Shown in pieces: positions 26,195-34,319 of a DNA stretch of 64,000 nucleotides (the first letter of the stretch is position 1; each line of letters begins with the position of its first letter). Origin of the DNA: Actinomycetales bacterium (GTDB taxonomy: Bacteria; Actinomycetota; Actinomycetes; Actinomycetales; Dermatophilaceae); NCBI GenBank assembly GCA_016710645.1, contig JADJVI010000020.1, positions 1-64,000 of the forward strand, given 5' to 3'. The position numbers were made by a program, and so were the translations under genes. The notes under the pieces are model-generated. The model worked only from the letters and a program-made list of their open reading frames with translations, made no database searches and was not told the DNA's origin.

Positions 26195-29100
26195 ATGGGT
26201 TCGTCGCCCGCCCTCGTTCTCACCACCGTGGCGGGCGGGCGCGCCCTGTCCGACTTCCGCGCCGCTGGCCTGCTCGCGCGCATCCAGGCCGTCGCCCCGT
26301 CGGTGACGGACGTGTCGGCGCGGTTTGTGCACTGGGTCGCCAGCGCCACTGAGTTGGACGCCGAGCACGCCCAGACCGTCGGTCGGCTGCTCGACTACGG
26401 GGCCCGATACGCGCCAGATCACACCCCCGGCCACGCCCCAGAGCAGGGGTATGCCGTGGGGTCGCCTTCCGCTGCGTCGGCGCTGGTCGTCGTCGGCCCC
26501 CGGGTCGGCACGGTGTCGCCCTGGTCGTCCAAGGCGACCGATATCGCGCACAACTGCGGGCTGGACATCCGCCGGGTCGAGCGGGTGACCGAATACCACC
26601 TCGCTCTCAATCCGGCCGGGGAACCCCTGAGCCCGCAGCAGTGGGCAGCCGTCGCCGACCTGGTCCACGACCGGATGACCGAGAGTGTCTTCGCGACCAC
26701 CGCGGCATCGGCCGTCCTCTTCGACGAGCGCGAGGCCGAAGCCGTCGAGCATGTCGATGTCATCGGGCGCGGCCGGGTCGCGCTGGAAGAGGCCGACACG
26801 GCATACGGGCTGGCTCTGTCCGACGACGAAATCGACTATCTCGCAGCCGCTTTCACCGGGCTGGGCCGCAACCCGAGCGATGTCGAGCTGATGATGTTCG
26901 CGCAGGCCAACTCCGAGCACTGCCGGCACAAGATCTTCAACGCGACCTTCGTCGTCGACGGCGAGGTGCAGACCCAGACGCTGTTCGGGATGATCCGCCA
27001 CACCGAGGCGACCAACCCCGGCACAACCGTCGTGGCCTACTCCGACAACGCGTCGATCATGCGCGGCGGGCACACCGAGCGGTGGCTGCCCGCGGGTGTC
27101 ACTGGCGCGGGCGAGGCGGCCCGGTATGCCGCGCGGCCGGGCGAGGTGCACGTGCTCATGAAGGTCGAGACGCACAATCACCCGACCGCGATCTCGCCCT
27201 TCCCGGGGGCGGCGACCGGCGCCGGCGGCGAGATCCGCGACGAGGGCGCGACGGGCCGCGGGTCGCGGCCCAAAGCGGGGTTGACCGGGTTCTCGGTGTC
27301 CAACCTCGCGCTGCCGGGCACCGACGAGCCGTGGGAGCGCACGGCATACGGGCGACCGGACCACATCGCGAGCCCGCTGGAGATCATGATCGACGGCCCG
27401 ATCGGGGCGGCGTCGTTCAACAACGAGTTCGGGCGGCCGGGGCTGGGCGGCTACTTCCGGGTCTACGAGCAGACCGTCGACGGGGTGCGCCGCGGCTACC
27501 ACAAGCCGATCATGGCGGCCGGTGGGCTGGGCACCATCGACGCCGACCAGACGCACAAGATCGCCTTCCCGGCCGGCACCCTGCTGGTGCAGCTCGGCGG
27601 GCCCGGGATGCGGATCGGCATGGGCGGCGGGGCGGCGTCCTCGATGGCCGCGGGCATGAACGCCGCGCACCTGGACTTCGACTCCGTGCAGCGCGGCAAC
27701 CCCGAGATCGAGCGGCGCGCGCAGGAGGTCATCAACCACTGCTGGTCACTCGGCGCTGACAACCCGATCCTCGCGATCCACGACGTCGGCGCGGGCGGGC
27801 TGTCCAATGCCTTCCCCGAGCTCGTCGACGGGGCCGGGTTGGGGGCGCGGTTTGACCTGCGGGCCGTGCCGCTGGAGGAATCCGGCCTGGCGCCCAAGGA
27901 GATCTGGTGCAACGAAAGCCAGGAGCGCTATGTGCTGGCTATCGCGCCTGCGTCGCTGGCCGAGTTCGCCGCGTTGTGCGAGCGCGAGCGCTGTCCGTAT
28001 GCCGTCGTCGGCGTCGCCACAGGTGAGCCGCTCCTGGTCCTGGAGGACGGGCCCGGCGGCGAGCGGCCGATCGAGCTGCCCATGGAGGTGCTGCTCGGCA
28101 AGCCACCGCGGATGACCCGCGACGTGACGCGCGTCCCGCGGTCGGCTGGGTCGGCGTTGGAGGTCACCACGGCGGCCGCTCGCTCGCTGCGCGAGATCGG
28201 GTACGCCGTGCTGCGGCACCCCACGGTCGCCAGCAAGCGCTTCCTCGTGACCATCGGCGACCGCACCGTCGGTGGCTTGGTGCACCGCGACCAGATGGTC
28301 GGGCCCTGGCAGGTGCCGGTCGCTGATGTCGCCGTGACGTTGGCGTCCTTTGACGGGCACGCCGGCGAGGCGATGAGCATGGGCGAACGGGCGCCGCTTG
28401 CTGCCGTGGACGCTCCGGCGTCGGGGCGGATGGCGGTCGGCGAGGCGCTGACTAACCTGCTGGCCGCACCGATCACCCTCGACCGGGTCAAGCTTTCCTG
28501 CAACTGGATGGCGGCCTGCGGCGAGCCCGGCGAGGATGCGGCGCTGTTCGACACGGTGCGCGCCGTGGCCCTGCAGGTGTGCCCGGAGCTCGGGATCGGG
28601 GTGCCGGTCGGCAAGGACTCGCTGTCGATGCGCACCAAGTGGACCTCGGCCGAGGGTGAGGCACGGCAGGTGACCTCGCCGGTGAGTCTGGTCGTCTCGG
28701 CCTTCGCGACGGTCGAGGACGTGCGCCCGACCTTGACCCCTGTGCTGGGTGGACGGGCTCGCGATGCCGCTCGCTCGCGTGGCGAGGCCGGCTCGCCGGG
28801 TGCTGGCGAGCGGGTTGTGCCTGGGGCTGGCGACACGGCCCTGCTGTTGGTCGACCTCGGCCGTGGGCGGGACCGGATCGGCGGGTCGATCCTCGCCCAG
28901 GTCGTCGATGGTGGGGAGGCCTTCGGCGGCGCGGTGCCGGACCTCGATGACGTGGCCGACCTGCGGCGGCTGGTCGATGCCGTCAACCAATTGCGTTCCG
29001 TCGGAAAGCTGTTGGCCTATCACGACCGCTCCGACGGCGGGTTGTGGGCCACTCTCTGCGAAATGGCCTTCGCCGGCAACACCGGCGTGTCGGTCGACCT

Positions 29101-30283
29101 GTCGTCGTTGCTGGCCGCTGAAGCAGTCGACCTCGACGACGAATTCGCCTCTCTCCGAGCGCTGTTCGCCGAAGAGCTGGGTGTCGTGGTCGAGGTGGCC
29201 GCGGCGGACGTGGGCGCTGCGATGGCGACGTTCACGGCATACGGGCTGGGGGAGTGTACCCACCTGATCGGTGCCCCGACCGGCGACCACACGGTGACCG
29301 TCACCGCCGGGCGGGGGACCCTGCTGTCCGAGCCGGTGCGCGAGCTGGCGCAGGCGTGGGACGAGGCGAGCTGGCGAATCAGCGGGCTGCGCGACAACCC
29401 CGAGTGCGCCGACGAGGAACACGAAAGCGTTGGGGTGCAAGAGGATCCGGGGCTGCACGTGCGGCTGTCGTTCGACGCCGGCGAGCTGCAGCGACCGCTG
29501 GCTCCGGCGCTGCTGCGCACCCGGCCCAAGGTCGCGATCCTGCGCGAGCAGGGGGTCAACTCGCACGTCGAGACGAGTTTCGCCTTCGACCGGGCCGGGT
29601 TCGAGACCTACGACGTGCACATGACCGACCTGCAAAGTGGCCGAGCGCGCCTGGACGATGTCGTGGGTTTCGTTGCCTGCGGCGGCTTTTCGTATGGCGA
29701 CACGTTGGGCGCCGGCGAAGGGTGGGCCCGCTCGGTGCTCTTCAACCCGGCCCTTCGCGACCAGTTCCACGAGTTCTTCCACCGCGGCGACACCTTCGCC
29801 CTCGGCATCTGCAATGGCTGCCAGATGCTCGCCGCCCTCGCCGACCACATCCCGGGTGCCGAGGCGTGGCCGCGGTTCACCCGCAACCGCAGCGAGCAGT
29901 TCGAGGCCCGGCTGTCGATGGTCGAGATCCTCGACAGCCCGTCGATCTTCTTGTCCGGGATGGCCGGCTCGCGATTGCCGATCGCGGTGTCGCACGGTGA
30001 GGGGTTGGCCGACTTCTCGCAGCGCGGTGACGCGGGAGCCGTGCTGCGCGCGATGCGGTTCGTCGACACCGCGGGTCGCGTCGCCACGGCATACCCGGCC
30101 AATCCCAACGGCAGTCCGGACGGCCTCACCGCGGTGACCACAGCGGACGGGCGGTTCACCGCGCTCATGCCGCACCCCGAACGGGTGTTGCGGTCGGTGC
30201 AGTGGTCGTGGGCGCCGGCCGGGCAGGGCGAGTTCAGCCCGTGGCTGCGGATGTTCCGCAACGCGCGGGAGTGGATCGGGTGA
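26195..30283 (+). CDS. purL: Phosphoribosylformylglycinamidine synthase, single-chain type
   Basis: 1362 residues, the large form in which an N-terminal PurS-like domain, the synthase core and a C-terminal glutaminase are fused. Core motifs include NSEHCRHKIFNATF, VETHNHPTAISPFPGAATGAGGEIRDEGATGRG and the KPIMAAGGLGTI stretch. The glutaminase has the nucleophile Cys in GICNGCQML (about residue 1204) and the catalytic His/Glu in the MPHPER end. It converts FGAR to FGAM with glutamine and ATP. AGGAG precedes the ATG at 26195, and a TAGGCT -10 lies at 26130. Most actinobacteria instead split this enzyme into PurS, PurQ and PurL. Confidence 0.95.
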   Translation: MGSSPALVLTTVAGGRALSDFRAAGLLARIQAVAPSVTDVSARFVHWVASATELDAEHAQTVGRLLDYGARYAPDHTPGHAPEQGYAVGSPSAASALVVVGPRVGTVSPWSSKATDIAHNCGLDIRRVERVTEYHLALNPAGEPLSPQQWAAVADLVHDRMTESVFATTAASAVLFDEREAEAVEHVDVIGRGRVALEEADTAYGLALSDDEIDYLAAAFTGLGRNPSDVELMMFAQANSEHCRHKIFNATFVVDGEVQTQTLFGMIRHTEATNPGTTVVAYSDNASIMRGGHTERWLPAGVTGAGEAARYAARPGEVHVLMKVETHNHPTAISPFPGAATGAGGEIRDEGATGRGSRPKAGLTGFSVSNLALPGTDEPWERTAYGRPDHIASPLEIMIDGPIGAASFNNEFGRPGLGGYFRVYEQTVDGVRRGYHKPIMAAGGLGTIDADQTHKIAFPAGTLLVQLGGPGMRIGMGGGAASSMAAGMNAAHLDFDSVQRGNPEIERRAQEVINHCWSLGADNPILAIHDVGAGGLSNAFPELVDGAGLGARFDLRAVPLEESGLAPKEIWCNESQERYVLAIAPASLAEFAALCERERCPYAVVGVATGEPLLVLEDGPGGERPIELPMEVLLGKPPRMTRDVTRVPRSAGSALEVTTAAARSLREIGYAVLRHPTVASKRFLVTIGDRTVGGLVHRDQMVGPWQVPVADVAVTLASFDGHAGEAMSMGERAPLAAVDAPASGRMAVGEALTNLLAAPITLDRVKLSCNWMAACGEPGEDAALFDTVRAVALQVCPELGIGVPVGKDSLSMRTKWTSAEGEARQVTSPVSLVVSAFATVEDVRPTLTPVLGGRARDAARSRGEAGSPGAGERVVPGAGDTALLLVDLGRGRDRIGGSILAQVVDGGEAFGGAVPDLDDVADLRRLVDAVNQLRSVGKLLAYHDRSDGGLWATLCEMAFAGNTGVSVDLSSLLAAEAVDLDDEFASLRALFAEELGVVVEVAAADVGAAMATFTAYGLGECTHLIGAPTGDHTVTVTAGRGTLLSEPVRELAQAWDEASWRISGLRDNPECADEEHESVGVQEDPGLHVRLSFDAGELQRPLAPALLRTRPKVAILREQGVNSHVETSFAFDRAGFETYDVHMTDLQSGRARLDDVVGFVACGGFSYGDTLGAGEGWARSVLFNPALRDQFHEFFHRGDTFALGICNGCQMLAALADHIPGAEAWPRFTRNRSEQFEARLSMVEILDSPSIFLSGMAGSRLPIAVSHGEGLADFSQRGDAGAVLRAMRFVDTAGRVATAYPANPNGSPDGLTAVTTADGRFTALMPHPERVLRSVQWSWAPAGQGEFSPWLRMFRNAREWIG

Positions 30284-30964
30284 GCGCGGCTGGGTCAGCT
30301 GAGGCGCGGTTGGTCGTCTTCGATTGCGATGGGGTGCTTGTCGACAGCGAGCGGCTCGCCGTCGAGATCGACGTGCGGGCCATCGGCGAGTTGGGTTGGC
30401 CGATCACTCGGGAGGAGGTCATCGAGCGGCACCTGGGCCGGTCCGAAGCCGACGCCCTGGCCGACATCGCGTCGGTGATCGGGCGTCCGGTGCCTGCCGA
30501 CTGGGTTCAGCGCTGGGGGGGAGGCATATCGCACGGTGTTCGACGCGGAGTTGGAAGCAGTGCCGGGGGTTGCCGCCGCGCTCGCTGGCCTCGTGGCTGC
30601 AGGGTGGCAGGTGTGCGTCGGCACGAGCGGGTCGCGCGACGCGACCTGGCGCAAGCTGCGGCGCTGTGGGTTGGACGGCTGGTTCACCGACGAGCAGATC
30701 TTTACCGCCGCCGATGTCGCGGTCGGCAAGCCGGCGCCGGACCTCTTTCTGCTCGCGGCTGCGCGGATGGGGGTGCCGCCGCAGCGCTGCGTCGTGGTCG
30801 AGGACTCGCACCACGGTGTCGCGGCGGCGCTCGCGGCCGGTATGCCGTGTGTCGGCTTCGTCGGTGCGGTGTCCCGACCGGGTCAGGTCGCCGACGCCAC
30901 GGTCACCCTGGTCGACGAGCTCAGCGGTCTTCCGGCGGTGGCAGACCGGCTGGTGCCGCGCTGA
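30280..30964 (+). pseudogene. HAD-superfamily phosphatase, frameshifted
   Basis: The GTG overlaps the purL stop. The first part reads VVFDCDGVLVDSERL (nucleophile Asp and the following Asp) and ends DWVQRW. The second part, in another frame, reads FDAELEAVPGVAAAL...VGTSGSRD...VGKPAPDLFLLAA...VVVEDSHHGVAAALAAG, giving motifs II, III and IV. The shift is at a run of seven G (30515-30521): six G would restore TGG GGG GAG and one protein of about 227 residues. It would be a beta-phosphoglucomutase-like HAD-IA phosphatase. Either truly broken or a homopolymer sequencing error. Confidence 0.75.
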
Positions 30965-31099
30965 GCCAGGGCTGAGACAGAACTGAGGCAGCAGCGAGGC
31001 ACCGGCGAGGCAACTGCGAAGCAGCGGTGAGCCGCACGGCATACCGGCTGTGGTTTGCGCTTTCGGGGCGCGCTGAGCGGCGAGGTAGCGTGCTGCCCC

Positions 31100-31567
31100 A
31101 TGAGCGAACCCGTCGACTTCACCCATGTCTCGACCGTTGGTCTGGAGAGCTCGCCGGTGGCCGACGCGCTGGCCGGGCTGCGAGCCAATGAGGCGCGCTA
31201 TTTCCACACCAAATACGGCCATGTCTTCACCGTCGACGCAGCCGCCGACGCGCCGGAGACCTTGGCGTGGGTGGAGCGGATCCTGCGCGAGGAGCGGGGC
31301 ATCGTCATGGCGGCCCGCCCGTTGCAGGTCGCGGTGTCGGAGGTCGACGGCATCCGTTGGGTGCACGTGTTTTACGAGTCCGGGTTGGGCGTCAACGTGC
31401 TGTGGACGCGCGAGGCCGGTGGCAAGCGGGCCGTCGGGTTCAAGCTGTCCGAGGGGATGGAGCCGCCTGCCGAGTTGGCGGCGTTCAAGTGGGCGCGGCA
31501 GAAGTCCAAGCTCGCCGGGGTGATCCGCGGGTCTTACTTCGTCATCAAGGGCGACTACCCGGTTTGA
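31100..31567 (+). CDS. Conserved hypothetical protein
   Basis: 155 residues, no signal peptide or membrane segment, mixed alpha/beta. I do not recognise a family. The stretch RYFHTKYGHVFTVDAAADAP and the ending FKWARQKSKLAGVIRGSYFVIKGDYPV are its most distinctive parts. The start at 31100 follows a TAGCGT -10-like hexamer (31086-31091) by eight bases and lacks a ribosome binding site, so it may be leaderless. It lies between the HAD gene and a palindromic repeat, with no functional hint from neighbours. Confidence 0.6.
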   Translation: MSEPVDFTHVSTVGLESSPVADALAGLRANEARYFHTKYGHVFTVDAAADAPETLAWVERILREERGIVMAARPLQVAVSEVDGIRWVHVFYESGLGVNVLWTREAGGKRAVGFKLSEGMEPPAELAAFKWARQKSKLAGVIRGSYFVIKGDYPV

Positions 31568-31636
31568 CGGGGCCGCCGAGGACCGCGCCTCAGGGCTGGC
31601 ACGTTCCGTGGGGCCAGCGCCGCGCCCCCCGACACT

Positions 31637-31707
31637 CGTGAGATGACGCAAACTCCCCTTTCGGGACGACACTGGGGCCTGGAATCGGGAGTTCTCGTCA
31701 TCTCACG
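31637..31707. repeat. Long palindromic repeat A (71 bp)
   Basis: Arms CGTGAGATGACG (31637-31648) and CGTCATCTCACG (31696-31707) are perfect complements. An inner pair, AACTCCC (31651-31657) and GGGAGTT (31687-31693), extends the stem. The right arm contains the stop codon of the DUF559 gene. Arm and loop sequences resemble repeat B at 32759-32825. Confidence 0.85.
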
Positions 31708-32654
31708 GGTGCGGTGATCTCGTCGGGCCCTAGCAAGCGCACTAGTCGGTCGATGAAGAGTGTGTGCGCCACTGGGTCGGTCACGTCGACAGCCGTCATC
31801 TGTACGACCCGCCAGCCGAGGTCGTTGAGCCGGGCCAGGCGTTGGATATCCGCTTGCCATTGCGCTCGGTCGGTTCGATGGTGGTCGCCCTGGTACTCCA
31901 CGATCAGTCGCTGGGCCCGCCACACGAAGTCGGCCGTCGCGATCCACTGGCCGTCCTCGTGGATCTCCCCGTTGAGCTCCGGTTCCGGCAATCCCGCACC
32001 GATGAAGCACAAGCGGGCCCGAGTCTCCATCGGGGACCGGCTCCCGTCGCGGACCAAAGCGATGGCAGCGCGCAGACGCCGGGCTCCGCGCATTCCGGCG
32101 CGAGTCCTCGCCTCCTGCGTCAGCCTCGCCAATGGGGTGTCGCCCAGCAGCTGATCTGTGGTCGAGGCGCCGCGCCCAGCGATGGCGTCGCCGAGAATCA
32201 CGGCGTCGATCAGCGGCAAGACCCCGGCCAGGTCGCACCACGTTGGGACGGGGTGAACGACCGGCATACCGGCGACGGTGATGGTCGCGCGGCTCTCCAA
32301 TCCGATGTGGCCCCGGACGCCCGGTCGCCGGACCCGGGTGGTCGTCGAGGGTCGAGTCACATGCAGAGGGCGTCCCGGCTCCCAAGGAGTCGGAATCGGC
32401 AGTCCAAGCATTTCCGCCGCCGTGTCGTGGCTCCATGCCCACGGCGTGGGAAGCGCCACTGCAAGCGCCGTCGTCGCCTGTCCAAGAGTGCGTGGCGGCC
32501 ACGGAGCCCGGGCGCCATGGTGAGGTCGATCAAGGCTCGCGTGGAGCGTTCGCCGCAGGGGCACCCCTTCAGCTATCGCTTGTCGCACCGGGAAGGGTCG
32601 CCCCATCAGGCTCGGTGGGAGCGGCGCCAAGGGGTGAGGTGGCATGTCGCCCAT
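31698..32654 (-). CDS. DUF559 (Vsr-like endonuclease) protein with AbiEi-like N-terminus
   Basis: 318 residues from the ATG at 32654; a second Met three codons on is also possible, and neither has a clear ribosome binding site. The C-terminal ~110 residues form a DUF559 PD-(D/E)XK nuclease-like domain: a conserved Asp in WIATADFVWR, then LIVEYQGDHHR with the catalytic Glu, and a QADIQRLARLNDLGWRVVQM helix-strand typical of very-short-patch-repair folds. The N-terminal half, with RQAIAEGVPLRRTLHASL and a THVP-like VHPVPTWCDLAG stretch, resembles AbiEi-type antitoxin modules often fused to DUF559 in actinobacteria. It is flanked by two related long palindromes, a layout suggestive of a small mobile or REP-like unit. 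Confidence 0.75.
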   Translation of the reverse strand: MGDMPPHPLAPLPPSLMGRPFPVRQAIAEGVPLRRTLHASLDRPHHGARAPWPPRTLGQATTALAVALPTPWAWSHDTAAEMLGLPIPTPWEPGRPLHVTRPSTTTRVRRPGVRGHIGLESRATITVAGMPVVHPVPTWCDLAGVLPLIDAVILGDAIAGRGASTTDQLLGDTPLARLTQEARTRAGMRGARRLRAAIALVRDGSRSPMETRARLCFIGAGLPEPELNGEIHEDGQWIATADFVWRAQRLIVEYQGDHHRTDRAQWQADIQRLARLNDLGWRVVQMTAVDVTDPVAHTLFIDRLVRLLGPDEITAPVR

Positions 32655-32758
32655 GGTGGGCTGGTCGGCTCAGCCCGAGGCTAGATATCCCCAGGGCAAA
32701 TCAGACAAATGAGACGATGGGCTCGGGAGCCCGGCAAGGATCGGCGGTCGCCTGATCA

Positions 32759-32825
32759 CGAGAGGGCGCAAACTCACGCTTCGAGGGCGAATTCCTGGGT
32801 TGAAACCGCAGTTTGCGCCCTCTCG
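32759..32825. repeat. Long palindromic repeat B (67 bp)
   Basis: CGAGAGGGCGCAAACT (32759-32774) pairs perfectly with AGTTTGCGCCCTCTCG (32810-32825). Repeat A has GAGATGACGCAAACTC where this has GAGAGGGCGCAAACTC, and the loops share CTTTCG/CTTCG, GGxCGA, CTGGG and GAAxC in the same order. It lies between the stop of the spermidine-synthase-like gene and the DUF559 start. Confidence 0.85.
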
Positions 32826-32869
32826 CGAACGGCTGGGCTTGTGGAGGGCGAGAACGGCGTGAGCCGGCG

Positions 32870-33823
32870 TTAGCGGAAGCGCCAGGCTCCCGGATCGGGC
32901 GGCTCGGGGGACGGGATGGCGTCGGCGTCGGTGAAGGGTCGGGCCCCGGCCAGCCAGCGGGTCAGCGCCGCCCCGGCGCGTATGCCGGTGGGCAGGCTTG
33001 CGCTCGCGGCTTGCCTCCGCAGCGTGTCCATACCCTCAGCGGGTATGCCGCCGGGCTGGCTTGCGCTCGCGGCTCGCCTCGGCAGGGGGTCCATACCCTC
33101 GGCGGGTATGCCGCCGGGCTGGCTTGCGCTCGCGGCTCGCCTCGGCAGGGCATCGACTCCGGCTGGTGAGCCACTCTCCGGGTCCAAGGCGGCCCGCGCA
33201 GCGATCACGACGTTGCCGAAGCGTTTGCCCTTGAGCACCTCATGACCGGCGATGAGGCTCACCGCGTCCAATCCGGCAGCCTGCACAGCGGCGACCACGC
33301 GGGCGGCATGGCGCAAGCCCGGCTCGTCGGCGAGATTGGCTACGCACAACCCGCGGGGGGTGAGCACCCGGCATACCTGTGCGAAGAACTCGACCGACAC
33401 GAGATCGGCGGGCACCCGACCGGCCGCGAAGGCGTCCAGCACGACGACATCCGCGCTAGCGGAGGCCAAAGCCGCGATCCCGGACCGGCCGTCGACCGGT
33501 CGGACGCGCACCCGATGCCCACGCGGCAAGGGCAGCCGAGCCCGGACTGCTGCGGTGAGAGGAGCGTCGGGTTCGAGGACGATCTGGGGTGAGCCAGGCC
33601 GGGTCGCCGTGATCCAGCGAGCCAAGGTCAACCCAGCGCCACCGATGTGGGTCACGCGCAGCGCGGCCGGAGCCGGTGTCGGAGCGAGAGCGTTGATCGC
33701 CAGGGCGAGGTGTTCGACGTAGTCGAAGGCCAGCAACATCGGGTCAGCTACCGACACATAGGACTGCGGGTGACCGTCGACGACGACGGTCACCCCGCCG
33801 CGCTCGTCTTCGTCGAATCGCAC
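32870..33823 (-). CDS. Spermidine synthase-like methyltransferase-fold protein with tandem C-terminal repeats
   Basis: 317 residues from the GTG at 33823. The first ~215 residues are the Rossmann core of a SpeE-like protein: YVEHLALAINAL, RVTHIGGAGLTLARWI, IVLEPDAPL, ADVVVLDAFAAGRVPADLVSVEFF and LTPRGLCVANLAD. The catalytic domain is short and the usual N-terminal beta domain is missing, so aminopropyl transfer is uncertain. Residues ~220-280 are three tandem 21-residue repeats (PRRAASASQPGGIPAEGMD type) encoded by a 63-bp DNA repeat. It ends just before palindromic repeat B. Confidence 0.7.
   Translation of the reverse strand: MRFDEDERGGVTVVVDGHPQSYVSVADPMLLAFDYVEHLALAINALAPTPAPAALRVTHIGGAGLTLARWITATRPGSPQIVLEPDAPLTAAVRARLPLPRGHRVRVRPVDGRSGIAALASASADVVVLDAFAAGRVPADLVSVEFFAQVCRVLTPRGLCVANLADEPGLRHAARVVAAVQAAGLDAVSLIAGHEVLKGKRFGNVVIAARAALDPESGSPAGVDALPRRAASASQPGGIPAEGMDPLPRRAASASQPGGIPAEGMDTLRRQAASASLPTGIRAGAALTRWLAGARPFTDADAIPSPEPPDPGAWRFR
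32978..33166. repeat. 63-bp tandem repeat, three copies, inside a CDS
   Basis: Copies begin at 32978, 33041 and 33104; the third diverges after about 47 bases. Each opens with a GTATGCCG octamer and carries GCTTGCGCTCGCGGCT. The period is a multiple of three, so the host protein keeps its frame. Confidence 0.85.
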
Positions 33824-33899
33824 TCGCTCGCTGGACAGCTCCTCGGTGTCAACCTGACTCGGTCCGCGCGACCCAGGCCGAGACCTCGACTCACGCCGA

Positions 33900-34319
33900 C
33901 TAATGAGGCGTCGCCCAGGCCAGCAGCGCGGCGCCGATGAAGGTCAGCACCGCGACCACGATGATGAACCATCCGACGACCAGATAGACCTGCGCCCGCC
34001 CGGCATGGGTGGCCAACATGGCCTGCCCAGGAGCCGCAGGGTTGACCACGATGTCGACCGGCTGGCCCGGCGACCAGATGTCGCCGCGCGACTTGCTCGG
34101 CACCTCGTGCTTCGACCCGTCTGGCGCGACGTAGCGCACGTGCGGGTTACGCAGCAGCAGCCCGTCGGTGTCGCCGTGCTTGTCGACGATCGTCCCCACG
34201 ACTGGCACCCACGCCGCAGCCGCGGCCGAGCGCCGCCGACCCACCTCGACCATCCACCAGCCCATGACGAGCCACGCCAGCGCGATGAGGGCGCCGGCGA
34301 TCTCTCCGGCAGCGTTCAC
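33900..34319 (-). CDS. DUF3592-like membrane protein
   Basis: 139 residues from the GTG at 34319, which overlaps the alcohol dehydrogenase stop. Two transmembrane helices (IAGALIALAWLVMGWWMV near the start and YLVVGWFIIVVAVLTFIGAALLAW at the end) flank a ~65-residue extracytoplasmic beta domain with VRYVAPDGSKHEVPSKSRGD, the DUF3592 pattern. Function unknown. Translationally coupled to the upstream dehydrogenase. Confidence 0.75.
   Translation of the reverse strand: MNAAGEIAGALIALAWLVMGWWMVEVGRRRSAAAAAWVPVVGTIVDKHGDTDGLLLRNPHVRYVAPDGSKHEVPSKSRGDIWSPGQPVDIVVNPAAPGQAMLATHAGRAQVYLVVGWFIIVVAVLTFIGAALLAWATPH

Noticed and set aside
32759..32825. Palindromes A and B as a CRISPR repeat or as insertion-sequence ends of a transposase
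   Set aside because: Only two copies, no spacers between regular repeats, and the enclosed gene has no transposase motif; a nuclease-linked repeat unit or paired terminators remain the options.
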